In this document: positions 54,269 through 62,488 of the stretch, piece after piece
How the letters are laid out: each line of letters starts with the position of its first letter
Position numbering within the stretch: the first letter of the stretch is position 1
From: Prolixibacteraceae bacterium
Lineage (GTDB): Bacteria > Bacteroidota > Bacteroidia > Bacteroidales > Prolixibacteraceae
DNA length: 64,000 nucleotides
Reading direction: 5' to 3'
Assembly (NCBI GenBank): GCA_019163175.1
Contig: JAFLKN010000015.1
Location: forward strand, 248,001 to 312,000
The notes under the pieces: generated by a model
Databases searched by the model: none
What the model saw: the letters and a program-made list of their open reading frames with translations, nothing else
Told to the model about the DNA's origin: nothing
Program-made: the position numbers and the translations under genes

Positions 54269-55135
54269 ATGAACTGCCGGTACCTACTTCTATTGCTTCT
54301 TATATTTCTGTTTGCGTATTCTTTTGGCATAAAACCTGAGAAAAAGGGGAATCCTGAACTCGTTTCAAGAATCAAATCCACATCGGGATTGGTTGCTTTG
54401 TGGAATTTCAAAGAGGATGCCGGCAAAGCACGTAAAGCATTTGGAGAAGGGAAATTTCCATTAAAAGAGCAGAAAGGATTGGTTCCGCGGATAGACGATG
54501 GACCACTTTCTGGCTATTCAGCTTTGTTTCGTGATAGCTCATTTCTGTGTTTGCCCAATTCAAAAACAGGAAAGCTGAATATTTATGGTAAAAATCGAGG
54601 CTTAACTGTGATGGCCTGGGTAAAATGGGAAGGCAAAACCGGCTTTGTGGGCGGCATGTGGAACGAATATGCTTCCGGAGGAAAGCGGCAATATGGCTTG
54701 TTTGTGAGTTTGCCGTATTACAATGGTAGCGATCAGGTGTGCGGGCATATTTCCTATACCGGAAAACCAACTCCGCCATTCCCCTATTCCATCGACTACT
54801 CAGCAAGCAAACAAAAAGTTGACAAAGGCAAGTGGCAATTTGTAGCCTTTACCTATGACGGGCAGCACATCCGATCGTATCTGAATGGCGAACTTGAAGC
54901 CCGGGAACCGGAAAAAATAGATCACACAATCGGCTTTCCTGGCTATCCGGAAGGAATCACCCATTCGAAAAATCCGTATTATTTTCCTGACGGAATGGGC
55001 AACAGCGGATCGGATTTTACTGTTGGTGCTGTTTTACTTGCCCGCGGAATGGGCAACTATTTTCGGGGGCAAATTGGTGGATTGGCCGTGTTCGACCGGG
55101 CGTTAGGTTCCGAAGAAATTGGGAGATTGAAATAG
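54269..55135 (+). CDS. LamG/concanavalin-like domain protein
   Basis: 288 residues from ATG 54269 (MNCRYLLLLLLIFLFAYSFG, a signal peptide or anchor). One LamG-like jelly roll fills the protein: GLVALWNFKEDAGKARKAFG, LTVMAWVKWEGKTGFVGGMW, GKWQFVAFTYDGQHIRSYLN and the closing FRGQIGGLAVFDRALGSEEI. No catalytic signature that I recognise. In this context it is probably a secreted carbohydrate-binding or structural partner for the PUL. It could also be a distant lyase or hydrolase of the concanavalin fold. It ends at a family-a repeat that begins at its stop codon. Confidence 0.8.
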   Translation: MNCRYLLLLLLIFLFAYSFGIKPEKKGNPELVSRIKSTSGLVALWNFKEDAGKARKAFGEGKFPLKEQKGLVPRIDDGPLSGYSALFRDSSFLCLPNSKTGKLNIYGKNRGLTVMAWVKWEGKTGFVGGMWNEYASGGKRQYGLFVSLPYYNGSDQVCGHISYTGKPTPPFPYSIDYSASKQKVDKGKWQFVAFTYDGQHIRSYLNGELEAREPEKIDHTIGFPGYPEGITHSKNPYYFPDGMGNSGSDFTVGAVLLARGMGNYFRGQIGGLAVFDRALGSEEIGRLK

Positions 55136-55270
55136 AAGCCCCATCCCCAACCCTTCCCCCAAAAGGGAAGGGGGTTGCGGCAGTGAAAAATCGGCTTGTC
55201 TGACTATAAATGAGATTATAGTCAGACTTTGCAGGATTTAAAGTCCCCCGGTTGGGGGATTTAGGGGGCT
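55134..55270. repeat. Family-a palindromic element containing a separate perfect hairpin
   Basis: Left end 55134-55180 (AGAAGCCCCATCCCCAACCC then TTCCCCC/GGGAAGGGGG) starts within the stop codon of the LamG gene; the right end 55241-55270 is AAGTCCCCCGGTTGGGGG then ATTTAGGGGGCT. Between them is an unrelated perfect 12-bp hairpin GTCTGACTATAA / TTATAGTCAGAC (55198-55209, 55216-55227, 6-nt loop). No gene inside. The right end's ATTTAGGGG motif is identical in layout to that of the DUF559 cassette. Confidence 0.78.
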
Positions 55271-55287
55271 AAACAAAACTTTAAACC

Positions 55288-57393
55288 ATGAAAAAATTAT
55301 TTCTTACGCTCATCATATTCCCTTTGTTCTGCACTTTTCAGGCAAAAGCACAGGAGCCCGAAGACAGCGTTATTGTTGTAAAAGGCCAGGTAAGCGACTA
55401 TACCATCACCCTGAAAAAGAAGAAATTTCGTACCGGACAGGTGCTTGGCCCTGATGGCAAACCGTTGGAGGGTGCAACAGTCATGTTTCAGTATAGCCCC
55501 GTGCACGACAATACGGATGCAAAAGGGATGTACAAAATTATCGATGGCGGATACGACTCGGTAATGGTGGTGTATTATCCCGGCATGGAAATGGCCAATG
55601 TGTATGTGAAACGATTGGGAAGTAAGGTCGATTTCAAACTGAATCCGCAAAAAACAACATCAGTAAAACCGGAAAAAGCTCGGGCAACCGAATGGTTCGA
55701 TCCGCTGAACGACCACCCGAAAACTTTCTGCAACCCGGTAAACATCAGTTACAATTTTGAACCCTACAACAACAATGTAAAACCGAATGGCTCATTCCGC
55801 TCGGCAGCCGACCCGATTTTGGTGAACTACAAAGGCGAATATTTCCTGTTTTCGACCAATCAGGGCGGATTTCATGTTTCCAAAGATTTAAGTCACTGGG
55901 AATTTGTTTATGCCAGTTTCCAACGCACCCCAACTGACGACGATCAGTGTGCTCCTTCAGCATATGTGAGCGGCGACACGCTGTTTTATACCGGATCAAC
56001 CTACCGCGGATTGCCTGTTTGGTACAGCACCGATCCGAAAAGCGGACGCTTCAAACGGAAAATTGAGTCGGTTTCTTTGCCTTTCTGGGATCCGGGATTC
56101 TTTCTCGACGATGACAAACGTTTGTACATGTACTATGGATCGAGCAACGAATTTCCGCTGAAAGCTGTTGAATTGAACCGGAGTAACTTTTACCCGAAAA
56201 GCAAAATTACTGATGTGATGATGTTACAACCCGAACAGCACGGCTGGGAACGTTTTGGCATGAACAACGATGACAGCACCACCCTGGCACCTTTTACGGA
56301 AGGAGCTTTTATGAATAAACACAAGGGCAAATACTATTTTCAATACGGCGCTCCCAGAACCGAATTTAAGGTGTATGCCGATGGTGTTTATGTAGCCGAC
56401 AATCCACTTGGGCCATTTACTTATCAGAAACACAACCCCATGTCGTACAAACCCGGTGGATTTGTGCAGGGTGCCGGTCATGGCGGAACTTTTGCTGATA
56501 ACTTCGGGAATTACTGGCATGTGGGCACCTGCATGTTATCACTTAAATACAAATTCGAAAGGCGCATTGGTATTTATCCGGCAGGTTTTGATGAGGACGG
56601 AACAATGTACGCTTCCACTGGCTATGGCGATTATCCTTGTCTGACACCAACTAAAGCCACCGACCACCGCAACGGAACATTCTCTGGCTGGATGTTGCTT
56701 TCGTACCAGAAACCAATCATCGCTTCTTCTACTGATGGTGACCTGATTGCAAAAAATGCTTCGGATGAAAATATGCGCACCTATTGGGCTGCTCAAACCG
56801 GTAATCCGGACGAATGGTTGCAAATGGATTTGGGCGCATTGAAAGAAGTCCGCGCTTTGCAAATCAATTACTACGAGCACAAGGCATTTCAGCACAACAA
56901 GGCGATGGATTTGTACCACCAATACCGCATATCCCATTCGGTTGACGGCCAAAACTGGACACTGCTGGTGGATAAACGCGACAACGACCGCGATGTACCA
57001 CACGATTATGTGGAATTTAAAAAACCTGTCAATACCCGTTTCCTGAAAATCGAGAATATCCACATGCCCACCGGATCGTTTGCCATTAGCGATTTCCGGG
57101 TATTTGGGCTGGCCAAAGGCGAGAAACCTGAAGCAGTGCACAACTTTAAAGTGAACCGCTCAACCGCCGACCAACGTAATGCACAAATAAACTGGAGCCC
57201 ATCAGCAAAAGCTTATGGCTACAACATTTGGTATGGCGTTTCACCCGGCAAATTGTACAACTGCATTACCGTAAACGGCGAAACGAACTACAATTTCCGC
57301 GGAATGGACAAAGGCACAACTTACTATTTTTCGATTGAAGCGTTGGGAGAAAGCGGGAGGTCAACAATAGGAAAAGCGATAGAGGTAAGGTGA
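55288..57393 (+). CDS. GH43-like glycosidase with regulatory-like, discoidin and Fn3 modules
   Basis: 701 residues: Sec signal MKKLFLTLIIFPLFCTFQAK then AQ; a carboxypeptidase-regulatory-like domain (~50-125, TGQVLGPDGKPLEGATVMFQ); a five-bladed GH43-type propeller (~165-465) with SAADPILVNYKGEYFLFSTN carrying the base Asp, PFWDPGFFLDDDKRLYMYYG, and EGAFMNKHKGKYYFQYGAPR carrying the likely acid Glu; an F5/8C domain (~480-615) and an Fn3 domain at the end (KVNRSTADQRNAQINWSPSA). GH43 usually covers arabinanases and xylosidases; for a glucan PUL this is unusual, so it may trim side groups or belong to a neighbouring family. Last gene of the PUL. Confidence 0.88.
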   Translation: MKKLFLTLIIFPLFCTFQAKAQEPEDSVIVVKGQVSDYTITLKKKKFRTGQVLGPDGKPLEGATVMFQYSPVHDNTDAKGMYKIIDGGYDSVMVVYYPGMEMANVYVKRLGSKVDFKLNPQKTTSVKPEKARATEWFDPLNDHPKTFCNPVNISYNFEPYNNNVKPNGSFRSAADPILVNYKGEYFLFSTNQGGFHVSKDLSHWEFVYASFQRTPTDDDQCAPSAYVSGDTLFYTGSTYRGLPVWYSTDPKSGRFKRKIESVSLPFWDPGFFLDDDKRLYMYYGSSNEFPLKAVELNRSNFYPKSKITDVMMLQPEQHGWERFGMNNDDSTTLAPFTEGAFMNKHKGKYYFQYGAPRTEFKVYADGVYVADNPLGPFTYQKHNPMSYKPGGFVQGAGHGGTFADNFGNYWHVGTCMLSLKYKFERRIGIYPAGFDEDGTMYASTGYGDYPCLTPTKATDHRNGTFSGWMLLSYQKPIIASSTDGDLIAKNASDENMRTYWAAQTGNPDEWLQMDLGALKEVRALQINYYEHKAFQHNKAMDLYHQYRISHSVDGQNWTLLVDKRDNDRDVPHDYVEFKKPVNTRFLKIENIHMPTGSFAISDFRVFGLAKGEKPEAVHNFKVNRSTADQRNAQINWSPSAKAYGYNIWYGVSPGKLYNCITVNGETNYNFRGMDKGTTYYFSIEALGESGRSTIGKAIEVR

Positions 57394-57535
57394 AAACTAT
57401 TCAATAATTTTATTTTTGATATTGGCAAAATAGTTTATTAAATTTACAACACATATTTGATTAAAAGACATTTAAGATGCGAAGGTTACCAATGGCATTG
57501 TCTCTGACATGTAAGTCCGGCGGTGGCCTTTATTA

Positions 57536-58306
57536 TTAATAGTATTCTTCTTTGTTTCTAACAAACTTCAGATAATGTCCAAGTAGATTCCTTCGAATTG
57601 AACTCTTACTCTTTTCACTAAGTTTATTGCGATAAATGTCTCTCTTCCTCACAATCTGATGCTTTGGATCAAAGTGATCAATCAAAATCGCAACAAGAAC
57701 ACCAAAAACCAATATTTTCTGTCTTATTTCCTTGTCAGAAGTTGCGACTAATTTACTTTCAAGTAATGTAATCCATTTTCTAATATTTGAATCTTGCTCG
57801 TGAAGCTTATTAACAAACTGGTTTAAACTCATTACTTTAAATGTATTTCCAGATTCTTCCAATAAAGCTTCACCAATAATCCGTTGTATTGATCTATCCA
57901 GAATTCTGAATTCTCTGGACTCATATGTTTCTATAAACCTTAACAATTCATTCCCCTTCTTAATTCTGGCAATTGAAAAATAATGACTTTTCATTCGCAT
58001 ATATTCAAGTTGAGCCCAGAATTGTGCGAACAGGTAATAAATATACTTTCTATTTTGTTCTACATCGTCTGATATTGAGTGCTTTTCATTAACGAATGTC
58101 GCAAAATCCTCCTTGGTCAACGACAGAATTTTCCCATATAATTCATCCGAAGCTTTTAAAATAGGATCAAGATTTTCAAATAACTGCTTTTTTGCTTTGC
58201 TGTAATTATCAATTGGCCGTCTTATTTCAGGGTATAAAAATTTAAACCCTTCCCATAATGCTCCCCCACTTATTAAGGCAATTGTATTTTTAATCCAATC
58301 TTCCAT
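57536..58306 (-). CDS. Hypothetical protein, 256 aa, N-terminal membrane-associated
   Basis: I do not recognise a family. The N-terminus WIKNTIALISGGALWEGFKF is moderately hydrophobic and may anchor the protein. The rest is charged and helical, with a second hydrophobic stretch (ILVFGVLVAILIDHF, ~residues 203-217) and a strongly basic C-terminus (RNKLSEKSKSSIRRNLLGHY). Coding sequence is noticeably AT-richer than the PUL before it, with many AAA/ATT codons. It stands alone on the minus strand and could be an acquired gene of a defence or membrane-sensing type, but nothing in the sequence proves this. Confidence 0.7.
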   Translation of the reverse strand: MEDWIKNTIALISGGALWEGFKFLYPEIRRPIDNYSKAKKQLFENLDPILKASDELYGKILSLTKEDFATFVNEKHSISDDVEQNRKYIYYLFAQFWAQLEYMRMKSHYFSIARIKKGNELLRFIETYESREFRILDRSIQRIIGEALLEESGNTFKVMSLNQFVNKLHEQDSNIRKWITLLESKLVATSDKEIRQKILVFGVLVAILIDHFDPKHQIVRKRDIYRNKLSEKSKSSIRRNLLGHYLKFVRNKEEYY

Positions 58307-58677
58307 AAGATGTTTATTAGTGAGATAATACCATGATCAAATATAATGATACCAATTGAGTTTTTGGCATTCCTTTTCTAATGTAAAACCCCTTTCCCCA
58401 ATATAATGTAATTGATTGCAGTTACCGACTTCCTTCATTAACCTAATATTCTAGTTGAAAACTCCTTCCGACTACTTCACGCATAGGGAGCCGAGCGATG
58501 TATAGGGAGACCCCTTTTTTCAAGTTGCCTCATTTTCATTGGTATAAAAATCCAACGGCAAAAGATAAAGCGGAATGATTAAAGAAATTTGCTGATTAAA
58601 GAACCGATATTCCTTATAGTAAGCTTTAAATGAGGAATTAAATAGCAATTTAAGCTTGATAATATCGTTAACTCGTT
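58307..58677. other. 371-bp AT-rich intergenic region
   Basis: No credible gene. It contains a short hairpin AGGG/CCCT followed by TTTTTTC at about 58502-58520 on the plus strand, and the odd GC-rich patch CGCATAGGGAGCCGAGCGAT at 58481-58500 in otherwise AT-rich DNA. The minus-strand promoter of the 256-aa hypothetical gene should lie near its left side. Nothing else is recognised. Confidence 0.4.
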
Positions 58678-59136
58678 CTATTTTTTATATACGCTTGACA
58701 ATACCAACTCATTCATCGACGCCAGGATAAAAAGAACACCGATAAAGACTACCGCCAGAAAAACAGCGATTCCAATAATAAACGAAAAAATGAGTTGGGT
58801 AACAATGCTGGTAATAATAAGCGAAATGAAAGCAATACTAAAAGCCATTGCATACAAAGTATCTAATTTAACGGTCCACGTAATTATTAATGAACCTCCA
58901 TGTTTGTCAATGACAACGCTTCCTTCCTTATAAATCCTTAATAATATGGGACTTGCTTCAGTATTGCCGAGACCATAAATTATTTTGATAGTTTTAAAAT
59001 CAATTTTATTTGCTGACACATTGGTTCTTGCTTTCAACGCATTTAATTGAGATTCTATTTTGGTTTTAATAAGTGGAATCCCATTTATTTTTCTTTCGGT
59101 AATTGTCAATGAATTATGCAATTCAAATAAGTTCAT
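58678..59136 (-). CDS. Hypothetical membrane protein, 152 aa
   Basis: No family recognised. The first ~95 residues are soluble with beta-strand character (NKIDFKTIKIIYGLGNTEAS; GSVVIDKHGGSLIITWTVKL). Residues ~95-145 form two close membrane helices (MAFSIAFISLIITSIVTQLI and FSFIIGIAVFLAVVFIGVLF). The soluble part therefore probably sits in the cytoplasm with a C-terminal hairpin anchor. AT-rich like the neighbouring hypothetical gene and on the same strand, 371 bp upstream of it. Complete reading frame with plausible start at 59136. Confidence 0.7.
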   Translation of the reverse strand: MNLFELHNSLTITERKINGIPLIKTKIESQLNALKARTNVSANKIDFKTIKIIYGLGNTEASPILLRIYKEGSVVIDKHGGSLIITWTVKLDTLYAMAFSIAFISLIITSIVTQLIFSFIIGIAVFLAVVFIGVLFILASMNELVLSSVYKK

Positions 59137-59301
59137 AGTTAAATCTTGGATTTATCGGCTACTAAAGATAATGATAAATGAAAATATTTTGAGAGGTTAA
59201 AGCGCCTATTTTATAAAAAAGATGTTGATAGGTTTAACCCAACTGCAAGGAGTAAATTGTTTTGAAAAAAGGAAGTTAAGCCAATCAATAGCCCAGAATT
59301 C

Positions 59302-59781
59302 TTATTTCTCCCTTTTGTACAGTGGCAGGCCAGCCAGTTGTGCAATCATTTCAGCCGCCTTATCTCCTTCGGGACTGAAGGCCCAAACGAATGCAGCCCG
59401 CAGCGGATGTTTTTTGCGCATCTTCTCAATGGCCTTCAGGGCAAGCTGTTTAGTAATTCCTTTCCGGCGGTATTCGTCCAAAACCAAAGCGGAACACAAA
59501 TAAATGGCATCGTATTTTGCTTTAAGTGGAGTAAGCTCGTAAAGTTCCTTCTCCGAGATTTCATTGGCAAGGAATCGATTCATCAAACCGAGTGTGGTAG
59601 GAATGAGTAAAACCCATGCGCATGGGCCGTTTCCTTCGTTGTATTCCGAAATGGTAGCTGGGTGAATCTTTTTAAGGCGGATTAAAACGTCCTGATCAAC
59701 GTCGAGCTGGCTGGGGTCGCTTTTTACCGCAAACACTTCGTCGGCCAGTTTTATCAGTCGTTGGTAGTTGCCTAAAGTCAT
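59302..59781 (-). CDS. GNAT-like N-acetyltransferase domain protein
   Basis: 159 residues. The region AIYLCSALVLDEYRRKGITK then QLALKAIEKM resembles the GNAT acetyl-CoA pyrophosphate-binding motif A (strand 4, then R-x-x-G-x-x and helix), and LRAAFVWAFSPEGDKAAEMI resembles the following strand and helix. The N-terminal half (residues 1-70) has little to identify. Its start overlaps the stop of the TrmH-family methyltransferase gene by 4 bases (59778-59781), so the two are coupled; an RNA or ribosome-related target is possible but speculative. Confidence 0.7.
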   Translation of the reverse strand: MTLGNYQRLIKLADEVFAVKSDPSQLDVDQDVLIRLKKIHPATISEYNEGNGPCAWVLLIPTTLGLMNRFLANEISEKELYELTPLKAKYDAIYLCSALVLDEYRRKGITKQLALKAIEKMRKKHPLRAAFVWAFSPEGDKAAEMIAQLAGLPLYKREK

Positions 59782-60593
59782 ACTGATTTTTCAAAATTCC
59801 TTTGCCGGCAGGCTTCAAACACCACGACTGCTGCTGCGGTTGACACATTCATCGAATCGGCACTTCCCTGCATCGGAATAATGATGTTTCGGTCGGCAGC
59901 TGCAACCCATTTGGGGGTAATTCCTTCCGATTCGGTACCCATTACAATGGCAGATGGTTTGGCAAAATCAACTTCAGTATAAGGCACGGCAGCCTTCAGG
60001 TAAGTGCAGTAAATAGCAATATGATGCGATTTCATCCAGGCAATGGCTTCGTCAGAATTGCACACAGCCAGCGGTACGGTAAACAAGCACCCGATGCTCG
60101 AACGCACCACATTCGGGTTGTAAATATCGGTTTGAGGATCGCAGACAATCACAGCATCAACGCCTGCAGCATCAGCCGTCCGGAGAATGGCGCCTAAATT
60201 TCCGGGTTTCTCAACCGACTCCAGAATCAGCAACAAGGGATTTGTGCTCAGATTTAAGTCCTGAAGGGTATTATTCTTCGGTCGAGCCAGAGCAATGATT
60301 CCGCCACTTCCTTCGCGATAAGCAATTTTATCGAACACATCTTTCGAAACCGGATACACCTCGGCATCGTGATTAATTCCTGCCGATAATGCTTTAAAAT
60401 GAACTTCAGAAATCAGATCGGAACAAACGAAAATACTGGCAAACTGATATTGGTGTCGGATTGCCTGCGCATATTCCTTGGAGCCTTCAACCACAAATAC
60501 GTTCTGTTCTTTTCTTTCGCGTGCCTTTTGCAGGTGAATAAAGTTTTTTATCCGTGGGTTCTGTGCGCTGGTTATCGGGTCTCTGAAAAGCAT
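59778..60593 (-). CDS. TrmH/SpoU-family RNA 2'-O-methyltransferase
   Basis: 271 residues. N-terminal substrate-binding domain (PITSAQNPRIKNFIHLQKAR; NVFVVEGSKEYAQAIRHQYQ) and a C-terminal SPOUT knot with the three family motifs: ILESVEKPGNLGAILRTADA, AIVMGTESEGITPKWVAAAD and IIIPMQGSADSMNVSTAAAV. The knot binds SAM and methylates a ribose 2'-OH in rRNA or tRNA; resemblance to RlmB-like rRNA enzymes is general and the target nucleotide cannot be assigned. First gene of a minus-strand pair and divergent from another RNA methyltransferase gene 78 bp away. Confidence 0.92.
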   Translation of the reverse strand: MLFRDPITSAQNPRIKNFIHLQKARERKEQNVFVVEGSKEYAQAIRHQYQFASIFVCSDLISEVHFKALSAGINHDAEVYPVSKDVFDKIAYREGSGGIIALARPKNNTLQDLNLSTNPLLLILESVEKPGNLGAILRTADAAGVDAVIVCDPQTDIYNPNVVRSSIGCLFTVPLAVCNSDEAIAWMKSHHIAIYCTYLKAAVPYTEVDFAKPSAIVMGTESEGITPKWVAAADRNIIIPMQGSADSMNVSTAAAVVVFEACRQRNFEKSV

Positions 60594-60671
60594 AAAATCA
60601 ACATTAAAATAAGCGCATAAATTTAGGTTAAAATCAATTACTTTTGGAGCCTGATACCCATTTATATCGAA

Positions 60672-61565
60672 ATGATCATTCTGAAAGCTGAAGGTTGGAA
60701 AGATTACGAACTCATTGATTGCGGCGGGTTTGAAAAAATGGAACGATTCGGAAAATATATCCTTATTCGTCCCGAGCCGCAGGCCATCTGGAACAAACGA
60801 CTTCCGGAAGAAGATTGGCTAAAAATGGCCAATGCCCGCTATGTGCGCGAAAAACAGAAGAAAGCTTACCGTTTTGCCGACGAGGAAAATGGCGGGTGGA
60901 CGTTCTTCAAAAAGATGCCCGAAAACTGGACAATTACTTACCAACTGGGTGATGTTCTCCTGAATTTCAAGCTGAATCTGACCACTTTCGGACACATCGG
61001 AGTTTTCCCCGAACAGGCTGAAAACTGGAAATACATTGCCGAAAATGTAAAAAAGGCAGGCGTTGGATGCAAAGTGCTGAACTTGTTTGCCTATACGGGC
61101 GGTGCCTCGCTGGCCGCTAAAGCTGCCGGAGCCGATGTTACCCATGTTGATGCCGTTAAAAACGTGATCACCTGGGCACGCGAAAACATGGAACTTACCG
61201 GTTTAAAAGACATCCGCTGGCTGGTTGAAGACGCACTTAAATTTGTAAAACGCGAAGTCAACCGCGGCAAAAAATACCAGGGAATTATTCTGGATCCTCC
61301 GGCTTACGGGCGTGGTCCGGCTGGCGAAAAATGGGTACTCGAAGAAAATTTCAATGAATTGATGAGTCTTTGTGCTCAGCTTCTGGCCGGGAAAGATAGT
61401 TTTCTGGTATTGAATTTATATTCGCTTGGCTTTTCATCGCTAATCGGGAACAATGTAGTAGAAAGCTACCTGACCGCATCGGAAAAAGAATACGGTGAAT
61501 TTTACCTGCTTTCACAAACCGGAATTCAGTTGCCACTCGGAACATTTTTACGTCTGAAGGTATAG
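60672..61565 (+). CDS. Class I SAM-dependent rRNA methyltransferase (RlmI/RlmK-like)
   Basis: 297 residues. The N-terminal ~100 residues contain a small beta domain (ERFGKYILIRPEPQAIWNKR; WTFFKKMPENWTITYQLGDV), then a Rossmann methyltransferase with motif I VLNLFAYTGGASLAAKAAGA, VTHVDAVKNVITWARENMEL, and catalytic motif IV GIILDPPAYGRGPAGEKW. The DPPAYG motif fits m5C or N-methyl rRNA enzymes of the RlmI/K group. Cytoplasmic. It is followed 10 bp later by a pseudouridine synthase gene, so the pair forms an RNA-modification unit. Confidence 0.9.
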   Translation: MIILKAEGWKDYELIDCGGFEKMERFGKYILIRPEPQAIWNKRLPEEDWLKMANARYVREKQKKAYRFADEENGGWTFFKKMPENWTITYQLGDVLLNFKLNLTTFGHIGVFPEQAENWKYIAENVKKAGVGCKVLNLFAYTGGASLAAKAAGADVTHVDAVKNVITWARENMELTGLKDIRWLVEDALKFVKREVNRGKKYQGIILDPPAYGRGPAGEKWVLEENFNELMSLCAQLLAGKDSFLVLNLYSLGFSSLIGNNVVESYLTASEKEYGEFYLLSQTGIQLPLGTFLRLKV

Positions 61566-61575
61566 AAACAAACCC

Positions 61576-62433
61576 ATGAAATTCAGAGCAAAAAAAAATT
61601 GCACCCTCATCGAACTACTTTTGGCTTACCATGCGGGAATGTCGAATTCGAAAGCCAAAAAGCTAATTGACAACCACACGGTAAAATGCGGCGATAAAAT
61701 TCTGAAACGCCCTGACGAGCCCATTGCTGAAGGACAAACCGTAGAACTGTTGCCCAAATCGGTGGAACGGGCTGTAAAATTAGATGGATTTCAGCTAAAA
61801 ATAATTCATGAAGACCAATGGCTGTTGGTGGTTCACAAGCCTCCCGGAATTGTTTCCAGTGGCGATACTGCTCTTGAGGGACAAACCCTTTTCACTCATG
61901 TGCGCAGTTACCTCCGCGACCGTTACGGCAGCCGCGAACAGCTTTTCCCTGTTCACCGGCTCGACAAGGCTGTTGAAGGTCTGATTATTTTTGCACGTTC
62001 CAACGAAGTCAAGGAAAAATTTCAGGAGAACTGGAAATTGGTAAACAAGTATTATCTGGCTCAAACCACCGCCATTCCTGAAAAAAAAGAAGGCACCATC
62101 CGGAGTTGGCTGCGTGAAGAGGCCAACATGAAAATGGTTTCGTACGACCGTGAAGTACCCGGCTCGAAAGAAGCAATTACCGAATACCGAGTGTTAAAGA
62201 CTTTTCATTCCATGGCTTTACTCGAGATTAAACTCGATACCGGCCGGAAAAACCAGATACGGATTCATCTTTCGACCATCGGCTGCCCCATTGTTGGCGA
62301 TCGCCGCTATAACGATGACGGCAAAACCGTGAACTACATCAAACTTCTATCCTACAAACTCGAATTTACCCATCCGGTTACCAATCAACAACTGGCCTTT
62401 AAGCTGCCCATTCCGCCAAGTTTTCAGAGATAA
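61576..62433 (+). CDS. RluA-family pseudouridine synthase
   Basis: 285 residues. An S4-like RNA-binding domain at ~1-65 (SNSKAKKLIDNHTVKCGDKI) is followed by the RluA catalytic domain with WLLVVHKPPGIVSSGDTALE, the active-site HRLDKAVEGLIIFARS with catalytic Asp, and LDTGRKNQIRIHLSTIGCPI plus VGDRRYN. It isomerises specific uridines in rRNA or tRNA. It lies directly behind the methyltransferase gene. The exact site is not predictable. Confidence 0.94.
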   Translation: MKFRAKKNCTLIELLLAYHAGMSNSKAKKLIDNHTVKCGDKILKRPDEPIAEGQTVELLPKSVERAVKLDGFQLKIIHEDQWLLVVHKPPGIVSSGDTALEGQTLFTHVRSYLRDRYGSREQLFPVHRLDKAVEGLIIFARSNEVKEKFQENWKLVNKYYLAQTTAIPEKKEGTIRSWLREEANMKMVSYDREVPGSKEAITEYRVLKTFHSMALLEIKLDTGRKNQIRIHLSTIGCPIVGDRRYNDDGKTVNYIKLLSYKLEFTHPVTNQQLAFKLPIPPSFQR

Positions 62434-62438
62434 AAAAA

Positions 62439-62464
62439 GAGGCTGAACTTTGCAGAACAGCCTC
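62439..62464 (-). terminator. Hairpin terminator between convergent genes
   Basis: GAGGCTG (62439-62445) and CAGCCTC (62458-62464) form a stem with a 12-nt loop. Read on the minus strand it is followed by TTTTTTTATC, a strong intrinsic terminator for the purine permease unit. On plus it is not followed by a T-run, so it is a weaker stop for the RluA gene. Confidence 0.8.
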
Positions 62465-62488
62465 CTTAGGGGTATTTCATTTATCCGA

